A DNA stretch of 14,876 nt from an uncultured Eubacteriales bacterium (lineage in GTDB: Bacteria > Bacillota > Clostridia > UMGS1810): assembly GCA_900555295.1 (NCBI GenBank), contig USKN01000021.1, positions 1 to 14,876 of the forward strand, given 5' to 3'. The notes under the pieces were generated by a model. The model saw only the letters and a program-made list of their open reading frames with translations, made no database searches and was not told the DNA's origin. Shown here one piece after another: positions 1 to 8,391 of this stretch (positions within the stretch are counted from its first letter, which is position 1; each line of letters opens with the position of its first letter). The translations under genes and the position numbers were made by a program.

Positions 1-1719
1 ATATCCAAATCCCAATCCCGCCGTTGCATTATTCATATAATCTCTTTGAGCCTCAACCTCATAAAGAGGCAAATCGTTAATTTGAATTTTATATATTGTT
101 TTGTCTGCTTTGGGGCAAATGGTTAATTGAACATTGTTCCATTCACCCGAGTTGGTTTTTAACGCATCGTTAATTTTAATTAAATCACGCGATTTATTTG
201 TTCTTGTTTTTGCGTACGATATTTTACCGCCGCCTCTTGCCGCCAAAACCGTATTTTCATCATATCCCGCATTGTTTTCATCAAGGTCACCCTGATTTAA
301 CAAATACAAATACCAATACATATTTTCGTTTAAAACATCAAAGCTTACAGTGTATTCCGAACCCGACTGAATGGAAATATCAAACGGTTTTATAAATCTT
401 ACCGCCGATGACGCTTCCTCGGGATTTACAATTGCCAAAGCGTAATCTAACGCATCTTCTGTTTTGCCCTGTGTTTTTGTGTGATATGTATTTTCTCTTT
501 CGGGCTGATATCTCCAGCCTTGAGGGAGTGTTTCAATATCGCTGTACGAATTAAAATTCTCCTCCAAATAATTCATATCCACAGGTGCGGTTTTGGGGTT
601 GGTTCTAAATGTTACGGGCGTTACCATAGGCAAGTTTAAATACTCCCCTGTAACGGAACTATTTAACATAAGCTCATAACTTCCCATATCTATATCACCG
701 TTAAATTGTACGGTAAATGTATCGCACAAGCCGTCTTTGCTTACTTTATCGCTGTTTGTGGCAACGGTAAAGTTTGTAAATTCGGCAGAGTTTACTCCAC
801 CTTTAATTGTAATATTTTCGGGTGTAATAAGGTCTTTGTTTACACGTTCCGAAAGGCGTACCGTAAGCTCACCGTTATTTAAATCGGTTTTTGCACCGCT
901 AAGCGCCGTACCTCTTAAACCTTGATCGTCAAAGTAACGTCTTACCGCAACGTTATCTATAATTACAAAATCGTCTTTTGTCCACTTAAACGAGTCGCCG
1001 GTTTGGGAATCTTTTTCCAGGTTTGGCAAAAGCGTAAAGCTTTTTAAGCCTTTTGCTTTTGCGCAGTACACGGGGTTTGCGTTTACTTTTTTACCGTCAA
1101 TGTAATATGTAACTCTTGCGTCGGCTTTAGACAAATCGGTTGTAATCATATCAAATCTGTGCCACTCGGTTGTGTTTTTATACTCAACATCGCTTTGTAC
1201 ATAATTCCATGCGGTAGAAAGTCCGCCGGGGTCGGTTGATGTTGCCGAATAGTTGTTATATACTATACATTCCGAATGTGTCTGAAATCTGGGGCCTCTT
1301 GAATATTTTAGTGTATTATGTCCGCTAAAACGCGGGTCCTGACTGGTAACACCGTCATCCAAAATCATTGAAACATCAAATATAGGGTTAGATACTTTAA
1401 TATCATAGCTTATATGTAAATTCCCCGACTCGGCAATTCTGTTAAAAAACAGTACAGCTCCCGCCCATGGCAAAAGCTTCATTGCCGTATTGCCGTCCTC
1501 GGTATATGAACCGAATTGGAGCTTGTTGCCGCTGGTAGATGAGGTTAACCCCCAATATTCATTATCGGGCAATATGCCGCTGCCCGGTTCGGCTTTATAA
1601 CCTTCAAAGTCGTAAAACAGTTCAAACTCCGCTCCGTCATCGGCATACACGCCGGATATGGGAACCGCCAAGCTTAAAATAAATATTATTGCAGTTATTA
1701 GTGCTGTTTTTTGCTTCAT
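1..1719 (-). CDS. Secreted multidomain protein with jelly-roll and Ig-like domains (partial, C-terminus beyond window)
   Basis: This is an open frame of 573 codons with no stop before the left edge, so the C-terminus is missing. The ATG at 1719-1717 follows an AAAGGCGG ribosome site (1734-1727) at 7 nt, 18 nt after the previous gene's stop. Residues 1-27 are a signal peptide (basic KQK start, hydrophobic core, cleavage near VYA). Residues about 30-265 look like a concanavalin/LamG-type jelly roll: alternating beta-strand pattern, a 'TEWHRFDM' strand, a 'YYIDGKKV' hairpin and a closing 'FVIIDNVAVRRY' strand. Residues about 268-372 resemble a bacterial Ig-like (Big_5-type) domain. A second jelly roll begins near residue 385 and is still open at the edge. 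No catalytic residues can be assigned. It is probably an exported carbohydrate-binding protein, or the N-terminal part of a polysaccharide hydrolase or lyase, serving the same substrate as the two upstream hydrolases. The secreted beta-sandwich assignment is firm; the function is not. Confidence 0.85.
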   Translation of the reverse strand, partial: MKQKTALITAIIFILSLAVPISGVYADDGAEFELFYDFEGYKAEPGSGILPDNEYWGLTSSTSGNKLQFGSYTEDGNTAMKLLPWAGAVLFFNRIAESGNLHISYDIKVSNPIFDVSMILDDGVTSQDPRFSGHNTLKYSRGPRFQTHSECIVYNNYSATSTDPGGLSTAWNYVQSDVEYKNTTEWHRFDMITTDLSKADARVTYYIDGKKVNANPVYCAKAKGLKSFTLLPNLEKDSQTGDSFKWTKDDFVIIDNVAVRRYFDDQGLRGTALSGAKTDLNNGELTVRLSERVNKDLITPENITIKGGVNSAEFTNFTVATNSDKVSKDGLCDTFTVQFNGDIDMGSYELMLNSSVTGEYLNLPMVTPVTFRTNPKTAPVDMNYLEENFNSYSDIETLPQGWRYQPERENTYHTKTQGKTEDALDYALAIVNPEEASSAVRFIKPFDISIQSGSEYTVSFDVLNENMYWYLYLLNQGDLDENNAGYDENTVLAARGGGKISYAKTRTNKSRDLIKINDALKTNSGEWNNVQLTICPKADKTIYKIQINDLPLYEVEAQRDYMNNATAGLGFGY

Positions 1720-1737
1720 TGTTTAACCGCCTTTCTT

Positions 1738-4700
1738 TTAATTAATAAGGGTAAGGTAGGTAAAGAGCTGTGTATTTTTACTCTCGCCTATTCCGCTTGC
1801 GTACTCTATCCAACCGCGTCTGCCGTTGCCGTCGTTATCGTTTACAAGGAACGAAAAGCCGAGCTTATCGTTAAGTTTTGGCTTTTGCCCCGGCATAAGG
1901 AGTTTATCCCACGGCATTTTAAATTCATATACCGTTTTATCGCCTTCACGCATTACGGCTATTTCACAGTCTTTGGTTACATCGCCCGCTTCATAGCAGT
2001 TATCCTGCGACAAAAATCTGTAAGCTGCGTCGCCGTCGGGTGTTTTTGAAAGACAAAGCTCGTGGAAAGATATATTTTTTTGCCCCAATGCAACCTGCAC
2101 CTCATCGCCGTAAAATATACCTACCTGAACACTGTCGCCGCTCCAGCTTTTATTTGCGGGTTCGGGCTGATTAAATATATCGTCGGTTACTTCACACAGC
2201 AAATACAAATTATCTTCGTCCCACTCAATACACGCTTTTGCCGATAAATCGTTTTTACCTTTCCAATCTGTTATCTGTTTAATTTGATAATCGTTTTCGG
2301 CATACATAAATGTATCGTTTGTCCATTCATTCTTTTGCGCCTTACCGTCAATAGTAGGTTTAACGGACGCATATTTTGCAAGCGTAAAGTCAATTTTATC
2401 GGACGAAGTTATTTTGTTTCCGTTATCGAGCAGCAGCTCATAGTCAATATTATATTCGCCCTTTTTACGTATTTCGGGTAAATTGAGTTTTACCTGACCT
2501 GTTGTACCGCTCGGAATTAATCCAATATCGGTAAAATCTGTTTTTAAATTACTCGGCGAGGTAATTCGTATTTTACCCGTTGCGTTATGCGTTTGCGAGT
2601 AATTTTTAATGTTAAACACCGTTTGCCAGCGGTTTAAGTTATTTTCGCTTATAAGGCTTACTTTAGATGATATTTGAGCCGATTCAACGCTTTTAACATT
2701 TACTCCGCTGTATTGCATCTTGTTGCCGTCTGCCGTAAGATATACGTTAATTTTGTAGCTTTCGCCCGGCTTTGCCGTGCTTTTAAACGATATATATGCT
2801 TTGCCGTTGTTAAAATCGGTTACTTTAACATCTTTTACACAATCGGGAGCGTCAATCTCTATTGCATAGTTTTTATTATCCTGTGCGGTAAGTTCCATTG
2901 TGTATCCGTCATCTGTTGCAACGTTAATGTCGTAGCCGTTTATTTCGGCGCCGCTTTGAGTATTCAAAACATCGGTTTTTGTTATATCTCCCAATACATA
3001 TACAGGAGCTTTATCGAGAGTAAAGGTATATATACCGTCGGGTGATGACATTTGTGTTTCGTTGCCCCACTCATCGGCATATGTAATATTGTTTGTTCCC
3101 AAATCGATTGTTATATTTTTATGGTCAACCATTGAATACATTGTAAGCAGGTTTTTATTGAATTTTTCGCTTTTAAAAAGGTTAATGCTTATATTGTTAT
3201 TATCAACATAAAAACTGTTTACCGTTTTAGTTTGCGCCATAAAATAGTTCATAGCCGTTACAATTAAATACGACGGGTTCGGTACAAACCATTTACCGTA
3301 TACAGAGCTTTCTACATAACCCGGGCTTGTGTGTCCAAAACAGTCCTCACGGGCAGTTTTTGTGGTACCCTTTTGTTCAAGATTATAAAAAACAAATTTA
3401 TCGCCAAAGTTTTTTGATTTATAAAACATAACGCTTGCCGCATTTAAATAGCCTTGGCGATATGAGGTATCTATACCCTTATCTGCCGTAGTATATCCCA
3501 TTTCGGAATACCAAAACTCTATATTGGGTTTACCTACTTTTTTAAATTCTTCTCTGTACCACTCAATATGGGGCTGTAAACCTGTTTTTTCAACATAGTT
3601 ATTTGCATATGGATGCAAATCGAGTGCGTCGAGATATTTCCACATTCCGTACTTCATAGCAGCATTAAAAAAGTCTTTACCCTTTTCGTTGTTAATAAAG
3701 CACAAAACAGGACCGCCAACTTTTAAGTTTGGATTTACCTTTTTTATTTCTTCATATGCAATTTTAAGAGCTTCAACATACATTTTAGCCGCATAGTCAA
3801 GCCCTTGCTCAACGTGTCGGTTAAAGCCCGTGATATTTGGCTCGTTAAATATTTCTATACCGTCAACTTTACCGTCAACTTCTTTTGCGGCATTTCTTAC
3901 ATAAATTCTAAAAGCGTCAAAATCTTCCTGCGAATCGGGATGATCTTTCCAATCCACCATACCGTGTTTTGAGCTTGTAGCAGAAAAATATGCAAGATAA
4001 TGAAGGTCTTTTTCAAGCAAATAGCCTAAAATAATTGCGTCACTCATATTTTCGGTTGAAAAAACGCCGGGTTGAACTTCATAATATTCCCAACCAAAAG
4101 ATTCTCTCATGCCCGATGAATTGGCATTTTTTAGCATTTCAACACCCATTTTGCGTTGTTCTTCCGGATATCGGCCAAGGTGAGCCGCAAAATATGTGTC
4201 ATTTTTTATACCGTTGGGGTCTGTTTTAATAATTGAAAATTCAAATGGCTGTGTATGTGAATTTATTTTGCCGTCATCGCTTTTAACATCCACATACCAC
4301 TTATATATACCGCATTGGTCAACTTCTCCCAAATCAACGTCAACGTTTCGTTCTTCACGGGGCTCAAAAGTATAGTTTTCGGTTTTTTCAAATACTTTTA
4401 CATAAGAGTCGCTCATTGCGGTGTATGTAACGGCAACATTTTGCTTTTCATCGGTTAAATTTTCTATATTATTATGAATAATTTTGCTTTCGCTAAACCA
4501 TTTAAAAGCGTTACCCGTTTCATCATTTGTTGAAGTAACAAAAATGGGATTTTTCGCCTCGTATCTTTTTACCCTAACCTCCGATACGGCAATAGATTCG
4601 GGTGATACGGCCGTTTCAATACTTTGTACCTCTATCGAAACCGAAAAATCGCATTTACCGTTACAGCGTTTTGTAAATGCTGCGTCATCGAGTGTTACTT

Positions 4701-5151
4701 TTAATGTTTTCCATTTATTTTCTTTATTGGTATATGCTGTAGCTGCCGTACGTTTTTCGTTTGTATACGAGTCATAAAACAGTCTTACATAACCGTTGCC
4801 CGAGTCATAGTAATCAACTTCTATTTCGTATACCGAGCCGTCTTTTTGGGTATGCTTAACGGCATTTGAAAGTACAAAGTAAATACTTGCTTTGTTTGTA
4901 CCCTGGCTTTTATCGAGCAGCCAAGCCTGTCTGCCGTCTTTTGACGTATTAACCTGACCCGACACTCTGCCGACTTCAACCGTTTCAAATCCGTTATTTA
5001 CAAGTGTTTTACCCAAAACAGCTGTTGCGGTTTTGGTGTTATCGGCTGTGTTTTTACCATCTGCGGCAAATGCAAGGTTTGGTACAAGCATAAATACCGT
5101 ACATAAAACGGCTGTAAGTTTTTTAAATCTGTTTTTAAATAATTTGTTCAT
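1738..5151 (-). CDS. Secreted clan GH-A glycoside hydrolase with C-terminal CBM9-like module
   Basis: This 1137-residue exported hydrolase is predicted to cut a beta- or alpha-linked polysaccharide outside the cell by a retaining mechanism. Residues 1-30 are a signal peptide ending AFA-A. Residues about 42-200 form a jelly-roll CBM-like domain and 201-312 an Ig-like domain. Residues about 315-640 are a (beta/alpha)8 barrel of clan GH-A: 'MRESFGWEYYEVQPGVF' at 348-364, 'EIFNEPN' with likely acid/base Glu437, 'LDLHPY' at 510-515, and 'EFWYSEMGY' with likely nucleophile Glu550. An all-beta domain and an Ig-like segment (about 824-925) follow. Residues about 930-1137 match the CBM9 family pattern (IDG...EW, then 'IEWDEDNLYLLCEVTDD', then 'VYEFKMPWDKL', then the WIEY region). 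The closest family by motif is GH39/PslG-like, but family and substrate need a profile search. It is the second of two tandem GH-A genes. Its Shine-Dalgarno overlaps the upstream stop codon, implying coupling. No SLH, dockerin or LPXTG anchor is visible. Confidence 0.9.
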   Translation of the reverse strand: MNKLFKNRFKKLTAVLCTVFMLVPNLAFAADGKNTADNTKTATAVLGKTLVNNGFETVEVGRVSGQVNTSKDGRQAWLLDKSQGTNKASIYFVLSNAVKHTQKDGSVYEIEVDYYDSGNGYVRLFYDSYTNEKRTAATAYTNKENKWKTLKVTLDDAAFTKRCNGKCDFSVSIEVQSIETAVSPESIAVSEVRVKRYEAKNPIFVTSTNDETGNAFKWFSESKIIHNNIENLTDEKQNVAVTYTAMSDSYVKVFEKTENYTFEPREERNVDVDLGEVDQCGIYKWYVDVKSDDGKINSHTQPFEFSIIKTDPNGIKNDTYFAAHLGRYPEEQRKMGVEMLKNANSSGMRESFGWEYYEVQPGVFSTENMSDAIILGYLLEKDLHYLAYFSATSSKHGMVDWKDHPDSQEDFDAFRIYVRNAAKEVDGKVDGIEIFNEPNITGFNRHVEQGLDYAAKMYVEALKIAYEEIKKVNPNLKVGGPVLCFINNEKGKDFFNAAMKYGMWKYLDALDLHPYANNYVEKTGLQPHIEWYREEFKKVGKPNIEFWYSEMGYTTADKGIDTSYRQGYLNAASVMFYKSKNFGDKFVFYNLEQKGTTKTAREDCFGHTSPGYVESSVYGKWFVPNPSYLIVTAMNYFMAQTKTVNSFYVDNNNISINLFKSEKFNKNLLTMYSMVDHKNITIDLGTNNITYADEWGNETQMSSPDGIYTFTLDKAPVYVLGDITKTDVLNTQSGAEINGYDINVATDDGYTMELTAQDNKNYAIEIDAPDCVKDVKVTDFNNGKAYISFKSTAKPGESYKINVYLTADGNKMQYSGVNVKSVESAQISSKVSLISENNLNRWQTVFNIKNYSQTHNATGKIRITSPSNLKTDFTDIGLIPSGTTGQVKLNLPEIRKKGEYNIDYELLLDNGNKITSSDKIDFTLAKYASVKPTIDGKAQKNEWTNDTFMYAENDYQIKQITDWKGKNDLSAKACIEWDEDNLYLLCEVTDDIFNQPEPANKSWSGDSVQVGIFYGDEVQVALGQKNISFHELCLSKTPDGDAAYRFLSQDNCYEAGDVTKDCEIAVMREGDKTVYEFKMPWDKLLMPGQKPKLNDKLGFSFLVNDNDGNGRRGWIEYASGIGESKNTQLFTYLTLIN

Positions 5152-5160
5152 GTAAATAGG

Positions 5161-5168
5161 TCACCTCC
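5161..5168 (-). promoter_or_regulatory. Shine-Dalgarno GGAGGTGA embedded in the upstream stop codon
   Basis: Read on the minus strand, the last codons of the upstream hydrolase (CGG AGG TGA) contain a near-perfect Shine-Dalgarno GGAGGTGA, 9 nt before the ATG at 5151-5149. A ribosome finishing the upstream enzyme therefore ends exactly on the initiation site of the next, which argues for translational coupling and similar output of the two hydrolases. Confidence 0.8.
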
Positions 5169-8100
5169 GCTCAACATGGCTGTACATTTGTATAGGAACT
5201 GCCTTTGGCATATTCCACACAAATATTTTTATATCATCAATATCACGTCCATAAGCAAAATTAAGCTTAAATTGCTTTAATGTATCACCCGTTCCGTCGG
5301 TTTTGTTATAACTCTTTACGGCAACAAGTTTTTTGTTTTTATATACCGCAGCATATACTTTTGTACCGTCGGCAGTGCCGGCAAGTCCCGTAATTGACGC
5401 ATTTGCCGTTAAAAAGTTTATGCTTTCAATCGCTTTTCCGTCAAGTACCTTAATACCGTCGGTAATGCTTATGTTTACACCGATTTGCGACGGCTCCGGT
5501 ACATTATTGTTTTGTACTGCATAAAACGGTGTATTTGTAAGTATGTATTCACCGTTTTGCATTACGTCGTCTTGGCTTAATTTATTGCCAAACAAGTCGT
5601 AATATGTTACATTATCGCCCAAATTGTAATAAAGACGCGCGCTTTGTTTTGTGGTATAAAGCAAATACACATTACCGCCGTCTACGGTGTATTTGGTTAA
5701 AAATCTGTAACCGTCGCTTGCTTTATCTCCTTTGATTTGCTTAATTGCCGATGCGTTTTGTGTAAGCCGATTATAATTTGCAACAGCAAGATACGCATAT
5801 TTTGCCGAATATGGCGTATTGGATTCGGCGGCATTTACAATACCGTAATTGTGCTGTTCTTCATTGGGTTGAGTACCGTCGCATACCAAATCGTAAATCC
5901 ATATCTTATCGTTTATATTATTTTTGCGTATATTATTTAAACCGCGTATAATTATTTGAGCCTGCAAATAGTCGCTGCCCGTACTCATACCGCCATACGG
6001 TATTGCCGACGAAATGCCGTACTCGGTATGCCATACCGAGTCGTTGAGCGAGTACGAATATGTATTGCCTGTTGCCTCGCCTTTTGATATGCTGCTTGTG
6101 CCCGTAACATAATTATAAAGTTTACCGCCCGTAATAAGCGTTTTAATTCTGTTTATAAGGTATGCCTGCGAACATCTGGGGTCTGTTCTGTCAGCTCCGT
6201 TACTGCCTATTTCAACATCGCTTGTAACTCCCGAATATGGGTGAAGTGTTAAGTTATCAAAACACTGTTTACCGCCCAATTCGTTTAACACATAATCGGT
6301 AAATGTTGTTCCGGGCGCTCCCCACAAATTGCAAACACAAAATGCGCCCACTTTATAATCGCCCGCCTCTTTTGCCGCGTCGTATGCCGCTTTAAGCACA
6401 TTTGCATACGCTTTTGCTTTTTGTTCGTCACTTGCCGATATATCGGCAGTATTCCAATACTTCATTATATCGGGTTCGTTCCACACCTCAACCATATGCG
6501 TATTTGGGTTGTTTTTTATAAGCGGTTCATTTAAAACTGCCGTTACATAGTCTTTAAAATGTTTAACCGTATTCTCCGAGGGAAAGCTGTCCGCTTCTGC
6601 CTGCGTATCATAAATCGGGTTATTTGCATACAGTATCATTACATTTTCAAGGTCAGTACTTGAAAGTTGTTCAAATACATCTTTTACTTCGTCATTCAAC
6701 TCATATACTCCGGGGCTTTTTTCGTAGTCCCTCCAATAAACGCTCTCACGCACAAGGCCTAATCCGCCTTTTTGCGTTATATCTATACACTCTTTTGCGT
6801 TGCCGTCACGGTTCATATGAGTTGAAACTCCAACGTGTTTGTTAAGTGCTGTATTTTCGGCACATTTTGAAAAATCGGAGTAAAATATTCCTCTTTCAAC
6901 ATTTAAATTATCCTTTAATACAATTTCCAAACCGTATAAACCGTATTCGTCGGGTGTATATACAATGCTGTAATCGGATTGGCTTTTTGAGCCTACATAT
7001 ATTTTTTGAGAATCGGTATTAATTAACGTTTTTGTATCGTCTGTATTATACTTATATATGTTATACAATGCTGTAAGATTTAAATTATCATTGGATTTAT
7101 TTGTATAGTTAATATCCAATTTACATATTTCGTTTCCGTAGAAAATATTTCCCGTATTTTGTGACGATACTTTTGCATCCACGGGCGATGTAACCCCTGT
7201 TTTTTCAACGGTTATGCTTTTTAAAGTAATGCCGTACTTCGACCACGCACGGTATCTTGCGGGACATTTGGCATTCCACGTATATGATGTGGTACATATT
7301 TCAAAATCGTACCCTCTTACGGCATTATCAAACACAATATCGTTTAATGTAACCGTATGCCTTTTACTTTCGCCCGTACCGGTAAGGTTTACATAGTCGG
7401 TTGTCTTTTCACCGTCCGCCGTATTATACCGTATAAAAAACCAACCGTAATCATTGTCTTTATACTCAAACGTAAAGTTTACGTTTTCATACGGCTTAAC
7501 ATCGGTAAGGTCTGCGTCGGCATTTACCAATATATTGCCCTTTCGGGGTACAATATCGTAATATGACGAGTCTTGTGCATTTTCGCTGAACGATTTTAAA
7601 TATATTCCGTCATCATTAAACTCTGCTGCCGTATCGGCATATGCACCGTTTGACTTTACATAACCGTTTGTAAAGTCAATTTCGGCAACAACGTTTTGCG
7701 AGTTGTTTTTTGTAATGCAAATATCATCTATGCATAATACATTGTTTGAATATGCTCTTTCGCAAGTAAGCGTTAAACCTTTAAAATTAATACTTGCAAC
7801 ATCGCACGCATATGTATAGCTGTCTGCTCCGCTCGAAACGGTTGCAGTTTTATTATTTGTATTAAATGTTATTTTAATTCTTTGCCATGTTGATTGATAG
7901 CCGCTGTAATTTACAGTGCTTCTTTGTATGTCGCCGTTGTTATCGTAATAATACAGGTTGCCGAAACCGCTCCTGAAAGATATTAAATCTTTTGTTGTAC
8001 CGTCGGTTAAATTTGCCGCAATTCTCCAGCCTGCCGAAAATTTAGCAAGCATACTTACCGATACTTCTCCCGTTTCGCTAAAAGGTGTAAAGTCAACCGA

Positions 8101-8364
8101 TGCATTTACATTTGCCGACGGTGACGGCGATATTTTAAGTGCGCTGCCGCTTAAACCGTCGGTTATGCTTATGTTCTGAATTGAGTTGCTTTTCCATACC
8201 GTTTTAAGCGATGTATCGGTATAGGTGTCAAAGTTATCAAAAAACAGCGTATTAAAGTTATTTGTGCCGTTTACTGCATAAACACAAAAGTTAATGTTTA
8301 CACACGATAAAATTACAAGTAATGCCGTAATTAAAGAGCAAACTTTATTTAATGTTTTTGCCAT
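5161..8364 (-). CDS. Secreted clan GH-A glycoside hydrolase with N-terminal jelly-roll domains
   Basis: This exported retaining glycosidase has 1067 residues from the ATG at 8364-8362. An in-frame TTG at 8391 would add nine residues, but it lacks its own ribosome site and the real one lies between the two. Residues 1-31 are a signal peptide (VYA-V). Residues about 38-220 form a LamG/concanavalin-like domain opening 'FFDNFDTY' and closing 'LCIDDICITKN'; about 226-390 is a second beta-sandwich; about 395-505 an Ig-like domain. The GH-A barrel spans about 508-865: 'LVRESVYWRDYEKSPGVY', 'VEVWNEPDI' with likely acid/base Glu630, 'LTLHPY', and 'VWHTEYG' with likely nucleophile Glu781. A small beta domain follows, then a C-terminal region (about 965-1060) with 'VYAAVYKNKKLVAVKSY' and 'IKIFVWN', a pattern common at the ends of clostridial carbohydrate proteins. 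It resembles the downstream hydrolase across the Ig-like and barrel parts (GH39/PslG-like by motif). Substrate is unknown. No wall anchor is seen. Confidence 0.9.
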   Translation of the reverse strand: MAKTLNKVCSLITALLVILSCVNINFCVYAVNGTNNFNTLFFDNFDTYTDTSLKTVWKSNSIQNISITDGLSGSALKISPSPSANVNASVDFTPFSETGEVSVSMLAKFSAGWRIAANLTDGTTKDLISFRSGFGNLYYYDNNGDIQRSTVNYSGYQSTWQRIKITFNTNNKTATVSSGADSYTYACDVASINFKGLTLTCERAYSNNVLCIDDICITKNNSQNVVAEIDFTNGYVKSNGAYADTAAEFNDDGIYLKSFSENAQDSSYYDIVPRKGNILVNADADLTDVKPYENVNFTFEYKDNDYGWFFIRYNTADGEKTTDYVNLTGTGESKRHTVTLNDIVFDNAVRGYDFEICTTSYTWNAKCPARYRAWSKYGITLKSITVEKTGVTSPVDAKVSSQNTGNIFYGNEICKLDINYTNKSNDNLNLTALYNIYKYNTDDTKTLINTDSQKIYVGSKSQSDYSIVYTPDEYGLYGLEIVLKDNLNVERGIFYSDFSKCAENTALNKHVGVSTHMNRDGNAKECIDITQKGGLGLVRESVYWRDYEKSPGVYELNDEVKDVFEQLSSTDLENVMILYANNPIYDTQAEADSFPSENTVKHFKDYVTAVLNEPLIKNNPNTHMVEVWNEPDIMKYWNTADISASDEQKAKAYANVLKAAYDAAKEAGDYKVGAFCVCNLWGAPGTTFTDYVLNELGGKQCFDNLTLHPYSGVTSDVEIGSNGADRTDPRCSQAYLINRIKTLITGGKLYNYVTGTSSISKGEATGNTYSYSLNDSVWHTEYGISSAIPYGGMSTGSDYLQAQIIIRGLNNIRKNNINDKIWIYDLVCDGTQPNEEQHNYGIVNAAESNTPYSAKYAYLAVANYNRLTQNASAIKQIKGDKASDGYRFLTKYTVDGGNVYLLYTTKQSARLYYNLGDNVTYYDLFGNKLSQDDVMQNGEYILTNTPFYAVQNNNVPEPSQIGVNISITDGIKVLDGKAIESINFLTANASITGLAGTADGTKVYAAVYKNKKLVAVKSYNKTDGTGDTLKQFKLNFAYGRDIDDIKIFVWNMPKAVPIQMYSHVERR

Positions 8365-8373
8365 ATATAAGCA

Positions 8374-8379
8374 TCCTTT
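8374..8379 (-). promoter_or_regulatory. Ribosome binding site deciding the ATG 8364 start
   Basis: AAAGGA on the minus strand ends 9 nt before the ATG at 8364-8362. It lies downstream of the alternative TTG (8391-8389), which directly abuts the preceding TAA and has only AT-rich sequence before it. The protein from the ATG begins MAKTLNKV, a normal basic N-region for the signal peptide, so the ATG is preferred. Confidence 0.75.
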
Positions 8380-8391
8380 CGTAAAACACAA

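Noticed and set aside
2674..3045. 123-codon plus-strand open frame, and similar ones such as 1711-2049 and 13632-13985
   Set aside because: All are antisense shadows inside well-supported minus-strand genes, with improbable composition and no operon logic.
8260..8310. Possible lipobox (ILSC) in the signal peptide of the first GH-A hydrolase
   Set aside because: The residue two before the Cys is not typical of lipoboxes, and the hydrophobic stretch continues past it to a better signal peptidase I site (VYA).
1738..8364. Dockerin or cohesin modules (cellulosome-type assembly)
   Set aside because: No duplicated calcium-binding dockerin motif was found in either hydrolase. Acidic stretches such as WDEDNLYL belong to the CBM9-like fold.
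8365..8391. TTG start extending the upstream GH-A hydrolase by nine residues
   Set aside because: The codon directly abuts the previous stop without a ribosome site, while AAAGGA is well placed for the ATG at 8364, which also gives a cleaner signal peptide.
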